Counted from the first letter of the stretch, positions 42,520 through 52,223 are shown. The stretch is 64,000 nucleotides of DNA from SLID01 sp041667545 (GCA_041667545.1 JBAYES010000003.1:3300-67299), one strand, 5' to 3'. The notes: generated by a model not told the origin, from the sequence alone. Translations and numbers: made by a program.

Positions 42520-43053
42520 TCACCTCAGATACTCTTCAAGCCCTACTTTTCTAAATACTTCACGAATTCGTTTGATCTCATCCTGAAGGGTAGTCCGCGG
42601 GATATTCATTACGTCTCCGACCTTCACCTGACTCATCCCTTCCGACAAATACCGGCATATCTGCTTCTGCCTGAAAGAAAGGTTGGCCGTTGCTTTCGAC
42701 ATCGCCTCAGGAAGATCCGCCGCCGTTATTTTTATCGTTGTCTGTTCTTCAACCATCAGTATTCTCTCCTTCGTGCTGATCATTTTTTCGTCATCATCCA
42801 TCGCGTCAAGCGATTCACTCTCATATGAAACTCTTCGTTTATTCGCGGCTCTTCTGCGTATAAGATCGGCTATTTTGTTACGTGTGACCCTGTTAAGGAA
42901 TGTGCGCTCGGATGCCCCTGACTCGGAACGATACTGCTCTTTCATGAAAAACCAATGAATCAAACATTCCTGCAAAAGATCTTCAATTCCTTCTTTCCGA
43001 AGACTCGCGTAGTCGCGTTGCGCGCCCTTGACAGAACAAAGAATCTCCCGCAA
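42520..43053 (-). CDS. Phage sigma-70-like factor
   Basis: 177 aa from a TTG at 43053 with CAGGAG six bases upstream; no other start exists before an in-frame stop. Region 2-like: GIEDLLQECLIHWFFMKEQYR ... ERTFLNRVTRNKIADLIRRRAA. Region 4-like: ATANLSFRQKQICRYLSEGMSQVKVGDVMNIPRTTLQDEIKRIREVF, a clear HTH. It is the second gene of the leftward operon. I infer an ECF-like factor or late-gene activator of the phage. Confidence 0.72.
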   Translation of the reverse strand: MREILCSVKGAQRDYASLRKEGIEDLLQECLIHWFFMKEQYRSESGASERTFLNRVTRNKIADLIRRRAANKRRVSYESESLDAMDDDEKMISTKERILMVEEQTTIKITAADLPEAMSKATANLSFRQKQICRYLSEGMSQVKVGDVMNIPRTTLQDEIKRIREVFRKVGLEEYLR

Positions 43054-43149
43054 TTCCCACTCCTGAAATAATCCGCGATAGTTTTGACTAATTCGGACAC
43101 CTCTTTTCTTGAAGGCGTCCGAAAAGTTTTTTTATACGTATCCGAATTA

Positions 43150-43362
43150 TTAATATCTTTTCCTTGTAAGCGGTTTGCATCCCGATAATTCATCTGGCGT
43201 CGGCTCTCTTTTTAATATTCCTGTTAGCACCGCTTTCACGGCCTCAAAGATTCTTTGATTCTGTTTCCTCCGCTCCTCGCCTTCTAAAGGCTTGTCCGGA
43301 TAAACAAGAACGAATCCTTTTTTGAACCGCTTTCCTAAGTTTGAATTTTGCCGGTCGCCCAT
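43150..43362 (-). CDS. Small basic early phage protein
   Basis: 70 aa; ATG at 43362 with AGAGGAG upstream. It has NSNLGKRFKKGFVLVYPDKPLEGEERRKQN and IFEAVKAVLTGILKREPTPDELSG. No family recognised. It is the first gene of the long leftward transcript, next to the divergent LSR2 gene. The 96 bp between it and the sigma gene contain another weak copy of the TATACGTAT/CCGAAAAGT repeat. Confidence 0.55.
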   Translation of the reverse strand: MGDRQNSNLGKRFKKGFVLVYPDKPLEGEERRKQNQRIFEAVKAVLTGILKREPTPDELSGCKPLTRKRY

Positions 43363-43379
43363 AATGCTCCTCTATTAGC

Positions 43380-43466
43380 TACATACGCAGACTTTCCGAA
43401 ACCTGCCGGAAAAAAGTTTTAAATTGAAAATATTTCCGTCACCCTGCCGGAAATCTGCGTATATAG
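43380..43466. promoter_or_regulatory. Divergent control region with inverted TATATACGCAG repeats
   Basis: TACATACGCAGACTTTCCG at 43380-43398 is inverted at 43447-43466 (CCGGAAATCTGCGTATATAG), and CCTGCCGGAAA occurs twice between. The same ATATACGCAG occurs upstream of LSR1 (about 1322). It probably is an operator between the leftward early operon and LSR2. Confidence 0.55.
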
Positions 43467-43523
43467 ATAGAAAGCAAGCATCTGTGATCCCCGACCTTAA
43501 GCACCCTAAGCCCTTGTTATAGC

Positions 43524-43550
43524 TTGACTTGGGATGCCTTCTATTATAGG
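43524..43550 (+). promoter_or_regulatory. Promoter-like block before LSR2
   Basis: TTGACT (43524-43529) and TATAGG (43545-43550), spacer 15 bp, matching the LSR1 block while the spacer sequence differs. The ribosome site AAAGGATG follows near 43580. Confidence 0.5.
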
Positions 43551-43589
43551 GTTGGGTCGCATTGCGAAAAACGAATTCGAAAGGATGTT

Positions 43590-45317
<1,728 letters not shown>

Positions 45318-45332
45318 GCATTTCTAAGTTAC

Positions 45333-46406
45333 TTAATCTGAAGGACTTACGTGTAACAACTGTTTCTCTAACAATTCGATAGAACCCTGTGGTGCTTGTT
45401 TGGTGCTTATAATCGTCTCCATCATACTCCCCAAGGTGTCTACGGACTTAGCTTTATGCCCTTGGGATAGATGGGAATACCTCATTGTCATCTTTATGTC
45501 CTTATGCCCCATCAGTTCCTTTACAGTCATAAGGTCTACCCCGTTCATCACAAGGTGACTTGCGAAGGTATGTCGTAGGTCATGCCAACGACAATGTGTG
45601 ATTTTAGCACATCTTATCGCTTTTGAGAAGATTTTATCTACATTTTTAGGGAAGACTATTTCTGTATCGTAATGTTCTCGTAAGTTAATAAGTTCCCTCT
45701 TTACTACTGCGTTCATAGGACACATTTTAGGCTCATTGTTTTTTGTCTTATGAACATATATGATGTTGTTCCTAAGGTCTATATCAGACCACTTCAGCCG
45801 CATCATCTCACCTCGTCTCATACCAGTGTTAAGTGCCGTAAGTACTGCTGCCTTGAGGTATGGGTCACATACTTGTAATAACCGTGCTATTTCCTCTCTC
45901 TCCAAGTAACGGACTTTAACATTGTTCTCTCTAAGATGTTTTATAGTATCAAGAGGGTTCTTTTCAGCATAACCCCATTCGATAGCTTTTTTAAAGGCGG
46001 TCTTCATTATAGTGAGATATCGGTTCACCGTGGATGGTTCAATGCCTTCCTGAAGTTTGTGCTTCTTAAAATCTTCTATATCATAAGGTTTGATTTCATC
46101 AAGGTATTTACCCCTGCCTAGTACATCCGCGGCTGATGTAAGCCTTTGTACATCGTCTTTCCAAGAGGATTTGTTGGGTTTGGAGTATGTTTCGAGGAAT
46201 AGGGTTATAAAGTCTATGAGTTTAATGCGTTTTACTTTGCTTTTATCGAGGAATTTCCCTTCGGCTATTTCTGTTTTCCGTTTGGCAAGTACTGTTTCAG
46301 CGAGTTTCTTGTTGGGTCCTATAGTTTCCCGTGTCTGTCTACCATCCACATAGTAAGATATGCACCAAATACCCTTTCTATCTTTTCTTTGGTAGACTCC
46401 TTTCAT
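45333..46406 (-). CDS. int: Tyrosine integrase
   Basis: 357 aa from an ATG at 46406 with GGGAGG five bases upstream. It has the N-terminal arm-binding domain (about 1-55), the SAM-like core-binding domain (60-150) and the catalytic domain with Arg197 (NTGMRRGE), His275-x-x-Arg278 (WHDLRHTF), His301 (MGHKDI) and the nucleophile Tyr310 (MRYSHLS). It integrates the element into tRNA-Ser. The start lies within the small RHH gene. The 3' end of the gene carries a pair of TTTGGTGCTT repeats, probable arm sites. Confidence 0.94.
   Translation of the reverse strand: MKGVYQRKDRKGIWCISYYVDGRQTRETIGPNKKLAETVLAKRKTEIAEGKFLDKSKVKRIKLIDFITLFLETYSKPNKSSWKDDVQRLTSAADVLGRGKYLDEIKPYDIEDFKKHKLQEGIEPSTVNRYLTIMKTAFKKAIEWGYAEKNPLDTIKHLRENNVKVRYLEREEIARLLQVCDPYLKAAVLTALNTGMRRGEMMRLKWSDIDLRNNIIYVHKTKNNEPKMCPMNAVVKRELINLREHYDTEIVFPKNVDKIFSKAIRCAKITHCRWHDLRHTFASHLVMNGVDLMTVKELMGHKDIKMTMRYSHLSQGHKAKSVDTLGSMMETIISTKQAPQGSIELLEKQLLHVSPSD
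45390..45409. repeat. Left integrase arm-type repeat
   Basis: A tandem TGGTGCTT pair, 19 of 20 bases identical to 55053-55072 near the other att site and in the same orientation. It lies 72 bp inside the element from attL. Confidence 0.55.
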
Positions 46407-46551
46407 TGTTCCCTCCCTTACCCTGACGCCAAAGCCTCCAACACCATAACAGTAAACTTCCAATAGACCTGTCTTCTTCTCTGGCATCTTTTTCTAATAG
46501 CTTCTTGTCCTCCGCTGAAACTCGGAAATTCATCTGCTTATCTTTACTCAC
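46378..46551 (-). CDS. Small ribbon-helix-helix protein upstream of int
   Basis: 57 aa from a GTG at 46551 directly behind AAAGGAGGGG. MNFRVSAEDKKLLEKDAREEDRSIGSLLLW has the strand-helix-helix pattern of the Arc/CopG family; the C-terminus is basic. It overlaps int by 29 bp in another frame. The promoter before it has a palindrome in its spacer, so it is probably autorepressed and controls integrase expression; it may also act as an excision factor. Confidence 0.65.
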   Translation of the reverse strand: MSKDKQMNFRVSAEDKKLLEKDAREEDRSIGSLLLWCWRLWRQGKGGNNERSLPKKR

Positions 46552-46565
46552 AACCCCTCCTTTAT

Positions 46566-46594
46566 ATTGTATAGCATAAGCTATACATTGTCAA
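46566..46594 (-). promoter_or_regulatory. Promoter/operator of the RHH-int operon
   Basis: Consensus -35 TTGACA (46589-46594), 17-bp spacer, -10 TACAAT (46566-46571). A palindrome TGTATAGC-N4-GCTATACA (46568-46587) fills the spacer and overlaps the -10, an ideal repressor site. The -35 overlaps the stop of the upstream HTH gene. Confidence 0.8.
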
Positions 46595-46797
46595 CCCCGT
46601 GCTAATGATTTCTCTTTATCACTATACACGGGAACAGAGTGGGTTTCAAGCCATTCATTTATCTTGTTCCTGTCGAACCTTACCAACCTCCCAACCTTGA
46701 TATAGGGTATTTTCCGCTGGCTAATCCACGAGTAAATAGTGTTAACTGATACTCCCAGTATCTCTGCCAGTTCGTGGATGTTTAAGCGTTTTTCCAT
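46591..46797 (-). CDS. Excisionase-family HTH protein
   Basis: 68 aa. MEKRLNIHELAEILGVSVNTIYSWISQRKIPYIKVGRLVRFDRNKINEWLE is the complete MerR-like winged helix (HTH_17) of excisionase-type proteins. ATG with AAGGA nine bases upstream. Its place before int fits a directionality factor. Confidence 0.85.
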   Translation of the reverse strand: MEKRLNIHELAEILGVSVNTIYSWISQRKIPYIKVGRLVRFDRNKINEWLETHSVPVYSDKEKSLARG

Positions 46798-46826
46798 CTT
46801 AAATGTTCCTTCTGCGGCACATTGAC

Positions 46827-47444
46827 TTACCTTTTCCTTTCAATAAATTTCTCAGATGGTGCCTCTTTTTCAAACTTCTCCGCTATCTTCATCATCCCAC
46901 CCGCTAATACATCCCGCATACCTCTATACTGCTGCGACAACTTCGCCTTTGCTGGTGTTCTGAGCCACTTGTTCTTGAGTTTCTTTTCAAGTTTACCAAG
47001 CTTCTGCATAGGCTTCAGATACCACTCCCAGACCATATCCCCTCGGCTCAACTGGCTCATATAGTACAGCCCGTGACAATGCCTACACAGGTACTTATCC
47101 CTACCTTCTGGGCAGTACAGTGTCTTCACTTGCCGATGGCACCTGTTGCAGAGGAAATACAGCATCACCCCGCCAAAATAACATCGCTTGGGATTGAAAA
47201 ATAACTTATCCTTAACTTCATAGAGCTGTTTTGTCGTTCTGTTTATGAAACTTGCCGTGATATGTACAGGCTGGGCAAAGTACAGTTCATTACTTCCCAT
47301 TTGAGTTTTCGCCTTGATATCCTGCACAGTTACCTTAGCACTATATTCAATCACCCTGCCCACCGTTATCTCCTTAATCTCAAAGTTAATTATTCTTTTC
47401 TTCGGGGTTTTCTTGAGTTTCTTCTGGTTTATCAACTTCCTCAA
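46827..47444 (-). CDS. Zinc-ribbon protein of mobile elements
   Basis: 205 aa. The centre has FLCNRCHRQVKTLYCPEGRDKYLCRHCHGLYYMSQ, two CxxC pairs, seen in unknown proteins of integrative elements and prophages. The N-terminal part is beta-rich with lysines at the start, the C-terminal part a long basic helix. It overlaps the upstream gene by 59 bp. Function unknown; a nucleic-acid-binding role is likely. Confidence 0.65.
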   Translation of the reverse strand: MRKLINQKKLKKTPKKRIINFEIKEITVGRVIEYSAKVTVQDIKAKTQMGSNELYFAQPVHITASFINRTTKQLYEVKDKLFFNPKRCYFGGVMLYFLCNRCHRQVKTLYCPEGRDKYLCRHCHGLYYMSQLSRGDMVWEWYLKPMQKLGKLEKKLKNKWLRTPAKAKLSQQYRGMRDVLAGGMMKIAEKFEKEAPSEKFIERKR

Positions 47445-47724
47445 AGATAGCTTTTCTCACCTTTTTCCCATCCCTTTTAAGATGGACGTAGAGTCGCCTT
47501 CTATACCTAAACCATCCCATAGCGGAATCTAACTCCTCTTCATCACAGTCAAACTCTTCTTTCCAAACTTTACGAGTCTCGGGGAGTTTCAACTGCTGCT
47601 CGATAATTAACATATCCTCTTCAGTGAGTCCCCTTTCCCGTTTGTACAGCTCCAACAACCCCATAATGTAAATAACCTCTTGTGATTTGCACCCTATCCT
47701 GAATATTTTGATTACGCTTTCCAT
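47386..47724 (-). CDS. Hypothetical acidic protein
   Basis: 112 aa; the ATG at 47724 has a very strong GGGAGGAGG. Helical N-terminal half (LLELYKRERGLTEEDMLIIEQQLKLPETRKVWKEEF) with an acidic tail rich in E and N. No family recognised. It runs 59 bp into the next gene. Confidence 0.55.
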   Translation of the reverse strand: MESVIKIFRIGCKSQEVIYIMGLLELYKRERGLTEEDMLIIEQQLKLPETRKVWKEEFDCDEEELDSAMGWFRYRRRLYVHLKRDGKKVRKAIFEEVDKPEETQENPEEKNN

Positions 47725-47854
47725 TTGGACCTCCTCCCGTTATAGACCTTGCGACCTACAACGTGCTTTGCAGGGGGCGTTGTTTTCGGACTGCCCCCAC
47801 GTCCGCTCTCACTTCCAAGCTCCCCTGTTACGAGAAACACGGCAGAGAGGTAGG
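47725..47854 (-). other. Leader stretch with GC hairpin
   Basis: 130 bp without a gene. A GGGGGC/GCCCCC stem lies at 47773-47798 with a 14-base loop; there is no T-run, so it may be a transcript-stability or attenuation element before the strongly translated gene at 47724. Confidence 0.35.
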
Positions 47855-48025
47855 TTAACTAACTACCGCTTCTTCCTGAAGCAACGACACATACTCGAGT
47901 TCATCGCAAAAGGGACATTTAACGGGAAATGCCTCCTCTGCCTTGATTCCAACTGGAGTATCTTCACCAAGCAGATAAAAACTGTTCTCGCACTCAAAAC
48001 ACTGAACTTTCCGATACTTACTCAT
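47855..48025 (-). CDS. Small zinc-ribbon protein (56 aa)
   Basis: ATG at 48025 with AAAGGAGG. The sequence has CFEC near the start and CPFC at 37-40, followed by DELEYVSLLQEE: a CxxC-x27-CxxC zinc ribbon. Function unknown. It lies in the replication-regulation operon between the RepA-like ATPase and the hypothetical acidic protein. Confidence 0.65.
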   Translation of the reverse strand: MSKYRKVQCFECENSFYLLGEDTPVGIKAEEAFPVKCPFCDELEYVSLLQEEAVVS

Positions 48026-48191
48026 ACTACTTCCTCCTTTTTGCGTTTAGCCTTCCATCCCACCATTCGTTCATCATTGCCCCTATTATAGAGGGGGCAA
48101 GTGAATGAACAGAAACAATGCAAGTGTTCATAGCCTTGAAATAAGCAAACAGTCCTTTTGAACGGTATTTCCTATATAAAATCGTATCTGT

Positions 48192-49229
48192 TCACTTCTG
48201 TTCACTTTCCATCTCAAATAGATGAACAGAACCATCGTTTAACTGTTCAACAACGTCCTGAACAGTTGAGTCCTTTATTCCCCATACTGCTGCCTTGCCG
48301 TTCTTCCCTTTTTTCTCAAAGATGGTGGTGTTTGCGAGTAGGATTCGTTTTACCTTCTCTTTACTCATCTTTGTGTTAGCAACAAGCTCCTTCACTGTTT
48401 TATCCCCCGAGTCCAAACTTGCTCTGATACTTTCAATACCCACATCACCTTTATCACCATCGAGCAACTCAATCCCTACAATTGCTTTTCCCGATTTGAT
48501 TGAACGATAGAAGATATCTTGACGGTCTTGATACTTGTAGAAGCACCTAATATGAACGGCATCCTTCTTTTTGTTAAATTCAAGCCCTAGAAGAAAATCC
48601 CAAGCCGCATCTAAATCAGCCGACCCACTAAGCCAAGTTGCAGAATTTTCCTTGTTCCGACCTTCATTTTTGACACAATGATGAATTATCACCATAGTTA
48701 TGTCATTTTCCCGCTGGATACGTTTCAACCCGTCAATAACTGGTCCTGTGGCGGAATTACTGTTAATATCCCTCCCCCCGACAATTCGTAGTAGGGGGTC
48801 GATAAACACTATCAGGGGCATTTCTTTCGGGTCCATATCCAAGATTTGTTTCACGTCCGCCTCAAGTCGAGAGATGTCTTCTGGGAATCTCATGGATTTT
48901 GCACTACTTAAAAGTAAACCTCTCCCCAATTCCCCTCCCGATAAATTCAACAACCCTTCTGCAACCTTATAATCCATTTCATCGAGGTTAATCATCAAAA
49001 CCTTAGCTCGTTTAGCAGCATATCTACCAAGAACTTTTCCACCGTTTATTACCTTCACCCCAATCACCCTACTGAGTAAACTCTTGCCACCGTGAGGAGA
49101 ACTGTTCCCTTTTGGGGGACCTGCAATGAACCCAAAACCTTTTTGCAATAAATCTTCAATCACCCATTCCTCTTCTCTCTTCTCAATATCATTTGCATCA
49201 CGAAACCCGAATCCTTTTATTTTTTCCAT
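48192..49229 (-). CDS. RepA-like ATPase/helicase with interrupted P-loop
   Basis: 345 aa of the RecA-fold RepA/AAA_25 type: GFIAGPPKG...GGKSLLSRV (about 34-54), KVLMINLDEMDY, LIVFIDPLLRI (Walker B), VIIHHCVKNEG and SGSADLDAAWDF. The C-terminus is a winged helix (SGDKTVKELVANTKMSKEKVKRILL). It should drive element replication. Oddly the Walker A has a six-residue insertion (NSSPHG, or GNSSPH by alignment) between GPPK and GGKS/GKS; without it the motif would be standard GPPKGGKS. Confidence 0.8.
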   Translation of the reverse strand: MEKIKGFGFRDANDIEKREEEWVIEDLLQKGFGFIAGPPKGNSSPHGGKSLLSRVIGVKVINGGKVLGRYAAKRAKVLMINLDEMDYKVAEGLLNLSGGELGRGLLLSSAKSMRFPEDISRLEADVKQILDMDPKEMPLIVFIDPLLRIVGGRDINSNSATGPVIDGLKRIQRENDITMVIIHHCVKNEGRNKENSATWLSGSADLDAAWDFLLGLEFNKKKDAVHIRCFYKYQDRQDIFYRSIKSGKAIVGIELLDGDKGDVGIESIRASLDSGDKTVKELVANTKMSKEKVKRILLANTTIFEKKGKNGKAAVWGIKDSTVQDVVEQLNDGSVHLFEMESEQK

Positions 49230-49251
49230 ATCCGCTCCATAAGTATAACTA

Positions 49252-49491
49252 TCACTTGTTCCTAAAAATTATGTCCTTGAAATCCCGAACCGCTCGGGTA
49301 AATTCACGGGCATTAACCATCGCCTTCCCAGACCAATAAGAACTGGACAACTCCTCACACTCCCCCCTATTCTCGAAAACGAAATAGAAGTCCCCGTTCC
49401 CGTTAGGTTCGACTCTTAGGAAGTCCATACCTGCCGCTTCCAAGAAGGCGGCTTCCATCAAATCTTTTGTTTTTGTTTCATTTCTATTCAT
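49252..49491 (-). CDS. DUF5659-like small protein
   Basis: 79 aa from an ATG at 49491 with GGAGGG. KTKDLMEAAFLEAAGMDFLRVEPNGNGDFYFVFENRGECEELSSSYWSGKAMVNAREFTRAVRDFKDIIF is a full DUF5659 layout. A palindromic operator shared with the MerR-like gene lies just upstream. It precedes the RepA-like ATPase gene by 22 bp. Confidence 0.7.
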   Translation of the reverse strand: MNRNETKTKDLMEAAFLEAAGMDFLRVEPNGNGDFYFVFENRGECEELSSSYWSGKAMVNAREFTRAVRDFKDIIFRNK

Positions 49492-49508
49492 AGTTCCCTC
49501 CATAATTT

Positions 49509-49524
49509 CAGTCAACGTTTACTG
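49509..49524. promoter_or_regulatory. Palindromic operator 2 of the MerR-like regulator
   Basis: CAGTCAACGTTTACTG, a 16-bp imperfect palindrome; with flanks it matches 50145-50160 at most positions (consensus CASTNAACGTNNASTG). It lies 17 bp before the DUF5659 start. Confidence 0.55.
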
Positions 49525-49548
49525 TAATTGAATATGCAAAAAAACTCT

Positions 49549-50124
49549 CTATTCCTTAGTTATTGCTTGAACCCACTGCTCTACTAAAACAGGCATTGTA
49601 ATTTTACCGTCTTTAGCTCGGGAAAGATTCTTCTTTAAATACTCTACCCCACTCTCCTCAAATTTTTTCTTGTAAGAAGCGTTCAAATTCATTAAAGACA
49701 ATATCGCAGCTTGTTCTAAATCAAATGAACTTCTATCTCTTCCTCCCTGAGAATAAACTTTATAAAATGCATTGTAGGTTTGCTTTACCCAAGCCGTAAA
49801 AAGATTGAAGTGCTGCTGCCCGTACATCTGCTGAAATTTTGGCAGTTTAAACTTATCTCCTAATATCTTAATTTCTTCTAGAGTAAAACCAAGATAATTC
49901 TGCAAGAAATAATAAACCGCTAAATCTTTTAAAATGGTTTTGGGATAATATTTACATTTATCATAGGGAATACGTTCTGGAGGTGGTAACAATCCTAACT
50001 TCCGATAATAGTTAAGAGTTCTCCACGTGAGAGAAAGTCCATATTTCTTGCCCTGTTCAACAAAATCAGTAAGCGGCAGTAGTATTGTGTCGGGATATGT
50101 TTCCTCTTGCGACTTGATTTTCAT
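49549..50124 (-). CDS. MerR-like transcription regulator
   Basis: 191 aa from an ATG at 50124 behind AAAGGAG. SLTWRTLNYYRKLGLLPPPERIPYDKCKYYPKTILKDLAVYYFLQNYLGFTLEEIKIL is a MerR-type winged HTH. The C-terminal half is helical (FNLFTAWVKQTYNAFYKVYSQGG), with no metal-binding cysteines. It probably represses its own operon through the two palindromes and so acts as master control of the element. Confidence 0.8.
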   Translation of the reverse strand: MKIKSQEETYPDTILLPLTDFVEQGKKYGLSLTWRTLNYYRKLGLLPPPERIPYDKCKYYPKTILKDLAVYYFLQNYLGFTLEEIKILGDKFKLPKFQQMYGQQHFNLFTAWVKQTYNAFYKVYSQGGRDRSSFDLEQAAILSLMNLNASYKKKFEESGVEYLKKNLSRAKDGKITMPVLVEQWVQAITKE

Positions 50125-50144
50125 ATTCATCTCCTTTAAATATT

Positions 50145-50191
50145 CACTCAACGTATAGTGTAAGTGTATCATAAAAACCAACACTTGTCAA
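50145..50191 (-). promoter_or_regulatory. Promoter and operator 1 of the MerR-like gene
   Basis: -35 TTGACA (50186-50191), 17-bp spacer, -10 TACACT (50163-50168), and a 16-bp palindrome CACTCAACGTATAGTG (50145-50160) over the start of transcription. Confidence 0.78.
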
Positions 50192-50282
50192 GTTCAGTAA
50201 CTTTTTATATGCCGCTTTTTTTAGATAATGTTATTGGTTTTGCCATGCGATTTTGGAACAACGGAGTTTCGTTGTGGGAGAA

Positions 50283-51560
50283 TTATCTTGCCAACCGCTT
50301 GAGTTCTCTATACTCTTCTTTGGAGGTTCTCCACCCTTTCTCATATGTGAATTTCACTGTCTGGGTTTCACCCCCCACACTTAAACTAACAGCAACCTCC
50401 TCACCCCCAACAAGATAGAATGGCATTACAACGTCAAATGTACCGCTAAAAATAGCCCCAGGCTCCAACGTAACTTTTTCTATATATCTGTCATTAAGAA
50501 ACCTTATAGCTTTCCCCCTCTTTTCTTCCATAGCACTCGGGGAAGCACCAACCAAATCTGCAAAAGGTTCAAACAAAGCACCTATCAATCCAAATCTTTC
50601 CGAGGTGCTTCTAGCATCTTTAACATTTCTTTCCCCAAGTTTAAATGCAGCATCCATTACTTCTCTTTTAGACATCACATAACACGTTTTCCCCTCAACC
50701 GTAACTTTAATGTGGCTGGGGTCGAATTCGATAGGTATTTCTGACTCATTAGTTCCTGAAATAATTATGGCAAGCCTTTGATTCTCAAGCTGGACTTGAA
50801 CGACATAATCCAATCCAGATATGTTGCCCCCGTTTGTGGTGGGTCTATAATACTGTCTATCCAAGTCTAGGGGTTTGAGAAATTCCTGAGTGAATATTTC
50901 TCGTCTTGAGAACCTATGTTTTTTTCTTTCATTCCTCACAAGTGCTGGTGTTATCATTTTATCCTTAACAAGATTGTAGATAATACCGTCAACATACGAA
51001 AGTAAATCCTTGCGAGAAACGGTTGAATATCCCAGACCTGACCATATCAGATTTTGGGTATTGGTATCATATATGCTAACAATGACTCCTATCACGTACT
51101 CTGGGACATAGTATCCACCTGATACTGTAGTTGTCGTAGTCGCAGTACCAGTCGTATCACTATTGGAAGTTGCATTAAAATTTATAAAGCTGCCCGTTCC
51201 AAAAGCCATTCCAGAAATATTTGAAGAGGTATCTGCTGAATAAGTAGTAGTTGAATATGCAGACGGAGGGATGTATCTTTGTCGAACATCATCAAAAATT
51301 AATGCCGTTACTACCAAATCCGCTTCCTCCATACTATCAACGTACTCGTACCCTTCTCTCTTTAGATGAAAGGACAGATTCTGCAATACATATATTTCCC
51401 TTAAAAACTCGGGGGTATCAGGCATACGAGAACTTATAACTGTGAAAGTCTTATAATCCATCAGGCTCGAGTTCCCCTCGGAAACTAAGATTGGTGATGC
51501 CTGTACAGAATTCGATGCTAAAAAGCACAACACCACTGTCAGCACTATAATCTTCTTCAT
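50283..51560 (-). CDS. Exported protein of unknown function
   Basis: 425 aa from an ATG at 51560 with AGGAG. A signal peptide covers 1-22 (MKKIIVLTVVLCFLASNSVQA, cleavage after ASNSVQA) with no lipobox cysteine. The mature part has a DUF4136-like start (KTFTVISSRMPDTPEFLREIY ... REGYEYVDSMEEADLVVTALIF) and VIGVIVSIYDTNTQNLIWSGLGYSTVSRKDLLSYVDGI, the fold of small periplasmic/outer membrane accessory proteins. The centre is Ser/Thr/Gly-rich. A cell-envelope role is likely; unusual cargo for a small integrative element. Confidence 0.65.
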   Translation of the reverse strand: MKKIIVLTVVLCFLASNSVQASPILVSEGNSSLMDYKTFTVISSRMPDTPEFLREIYVLQNLSFHLKREGYEYVDSMEEADLVVTALIFDDVRQRYIPPSAYSTTTYSADTSSNISGMAFGTGSFINFNATSNSDTTGTATTTTTVSGGYYVPEYVIGVIVSIYDTNTQNLIWSGLGYSTVSRKDLLSYVDGIIYNLVKDKMITPALVRNERKKHRFSRREIFTQEFLKPLDLDRQYYRPTTNGGNISGLDYVVQVQLENQRLAIIISGTNESEIPIEFDPSHIKVTVEGKTCYVMSKREVMDAAFKLGERNVKDARSTSERFGLIGALFEPFADLVGASPSAMEEKRGKAIRFLNDRYIEKVTLEPGAIFSGTFDVVMPFYLVGGEEVAVSLSVGGETQTVKFTYEKGWRTSKEEYRELKRLAR

Positions 51561-51586
51561 TCCTTCTCCTCTTATACTCAAACAAA

Positions 51587-51748
51587 TTATTTAGTCACCG
51601 TCATCATAGCCCCGATTAAAGCCCCTAAGACTGTGCTGATGATTGGATTACTTGTCATGGGGCAAGTGCCAGCAACACATTTACCGTAATATCCTATAGC
51701 AAAACCGATACCGCCGCCTATAATTATTCCGAGTATGGTTTTAATCAT
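51587..51748 (-). CDS. Small membrane protein, DUF6132-like (53 aa)
   Basis: MIKTILGIIIGGGIGFAIGY forms a glycine-zipper TM helix, followed by GKCVAGTCPMTSNPIIST and a second TM (VLGALIGAMMTV). The CxxGTCP-TSNP motif is that of the DUF6132 family. GAGGAA upstream of the ATG at 51748. First of a run of small membrane genes. Confidence 0.7.
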   Translation of the reverse strand: MIKTILGIIIGGGIGFAIGYYGKCVAGTCPMTSNPIISTVLGALIGAMMTVTK

Positions 51749-51750
51749 TG

Positions 51751-51951
51751 TTATTCCTCACCACTAAACAATTGTAAGAAAGGGCTTTTCTTTGTTTCTT
51801 CAGTAGATACATCAGACACATTGGACATTACTTTGGATTGTTCACTGCAAGTTGCTAATAGACCCAGCACCCCGAGAATAACTACTAGCCAAAAAATCAC
51901 ACTAGGTCTTGCAGTTAACTCATCTGAAATAGAGTAGCGTTTTTTACTCAT
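51751..51951 (-). CDS. Small single-pass membrane protein
   Basis: 66 aa. One TM (about 17-35, SVIFWLVVILGVLGLLATC) ends in a cysteine, so a lipoprotein-like anchor is possible, but there is no signal peptidase II box pattern before it. A polar C-terminal tail follows. It lies 2 bp after the start of the DUF6132-like gene and overlaps the next gene by 4 bp. Confidence 0.5.
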   Translation of the reverse strand: MSKKRYSISDELTARPSVIFWLVVILGVLGLLATCSEQSKVMSNVSDVSTEETKKSPFLQLFSGEE

Positions 51952-52223
51952 TCCTTCTCCCTTAAAGTTCTAATAGCCCAGATTATGAATCTTGCGATGA
52001 GGTATACAAAATATAGGACAATACCCGCCCAAAAACTCCACGTCATAATCAGCTCACCTTGACTCTGTGCCGTTTGGATTTGGTTGCGACTAATACCCCA
52101 TAAATAAGACCACGATTCAGGCTTCATATATGCATACAGCCCCATGCCGATAAAAGTACATATGCTCCCAAGAAAAGCTAAAATGACCAACCCTTCCCTT
52201 GCTATGATTTTTCTAATGTTCAT
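51948..52223 (-). CDS. Small two-pass membrane protein
   Basis: 91 aa with TM segments at about 11-33 (LVILAFLGSICTFIGMGLYAY) and 61-85 (MTWSFWAGIVLYFVYLIARFIIWAI). N- and C-terminal ends are basic/cytoplasmic. Overlaps both neighbours by 4 bp, a sign of coupled translation. Function unknown. Confidence 0.6.
   Translation of the reverse strand: MNIRKIIAREGLVILAFLGSICTFIGMGLYAYMKPESWSYLWGISRNQIQTAQSQGELIMTWSFWAGIVLYFVYLIARFIIWAIRTLREKE

Noticed and set aside
42960..43193. 77-codon leftward ORF between the first early gene and the sigma gene
   Set aside because: No ribosome site, overlaps 44 bp of one gene and 94 bp of the sigma gene, and the composition is not protein-like.
47687..48091. 134-codon rightward ORF
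   Set aside because: It is the reverse of the 56-aa zinc-ribbon gene and the start of its neighbour, both of which have strong ribosome sites.
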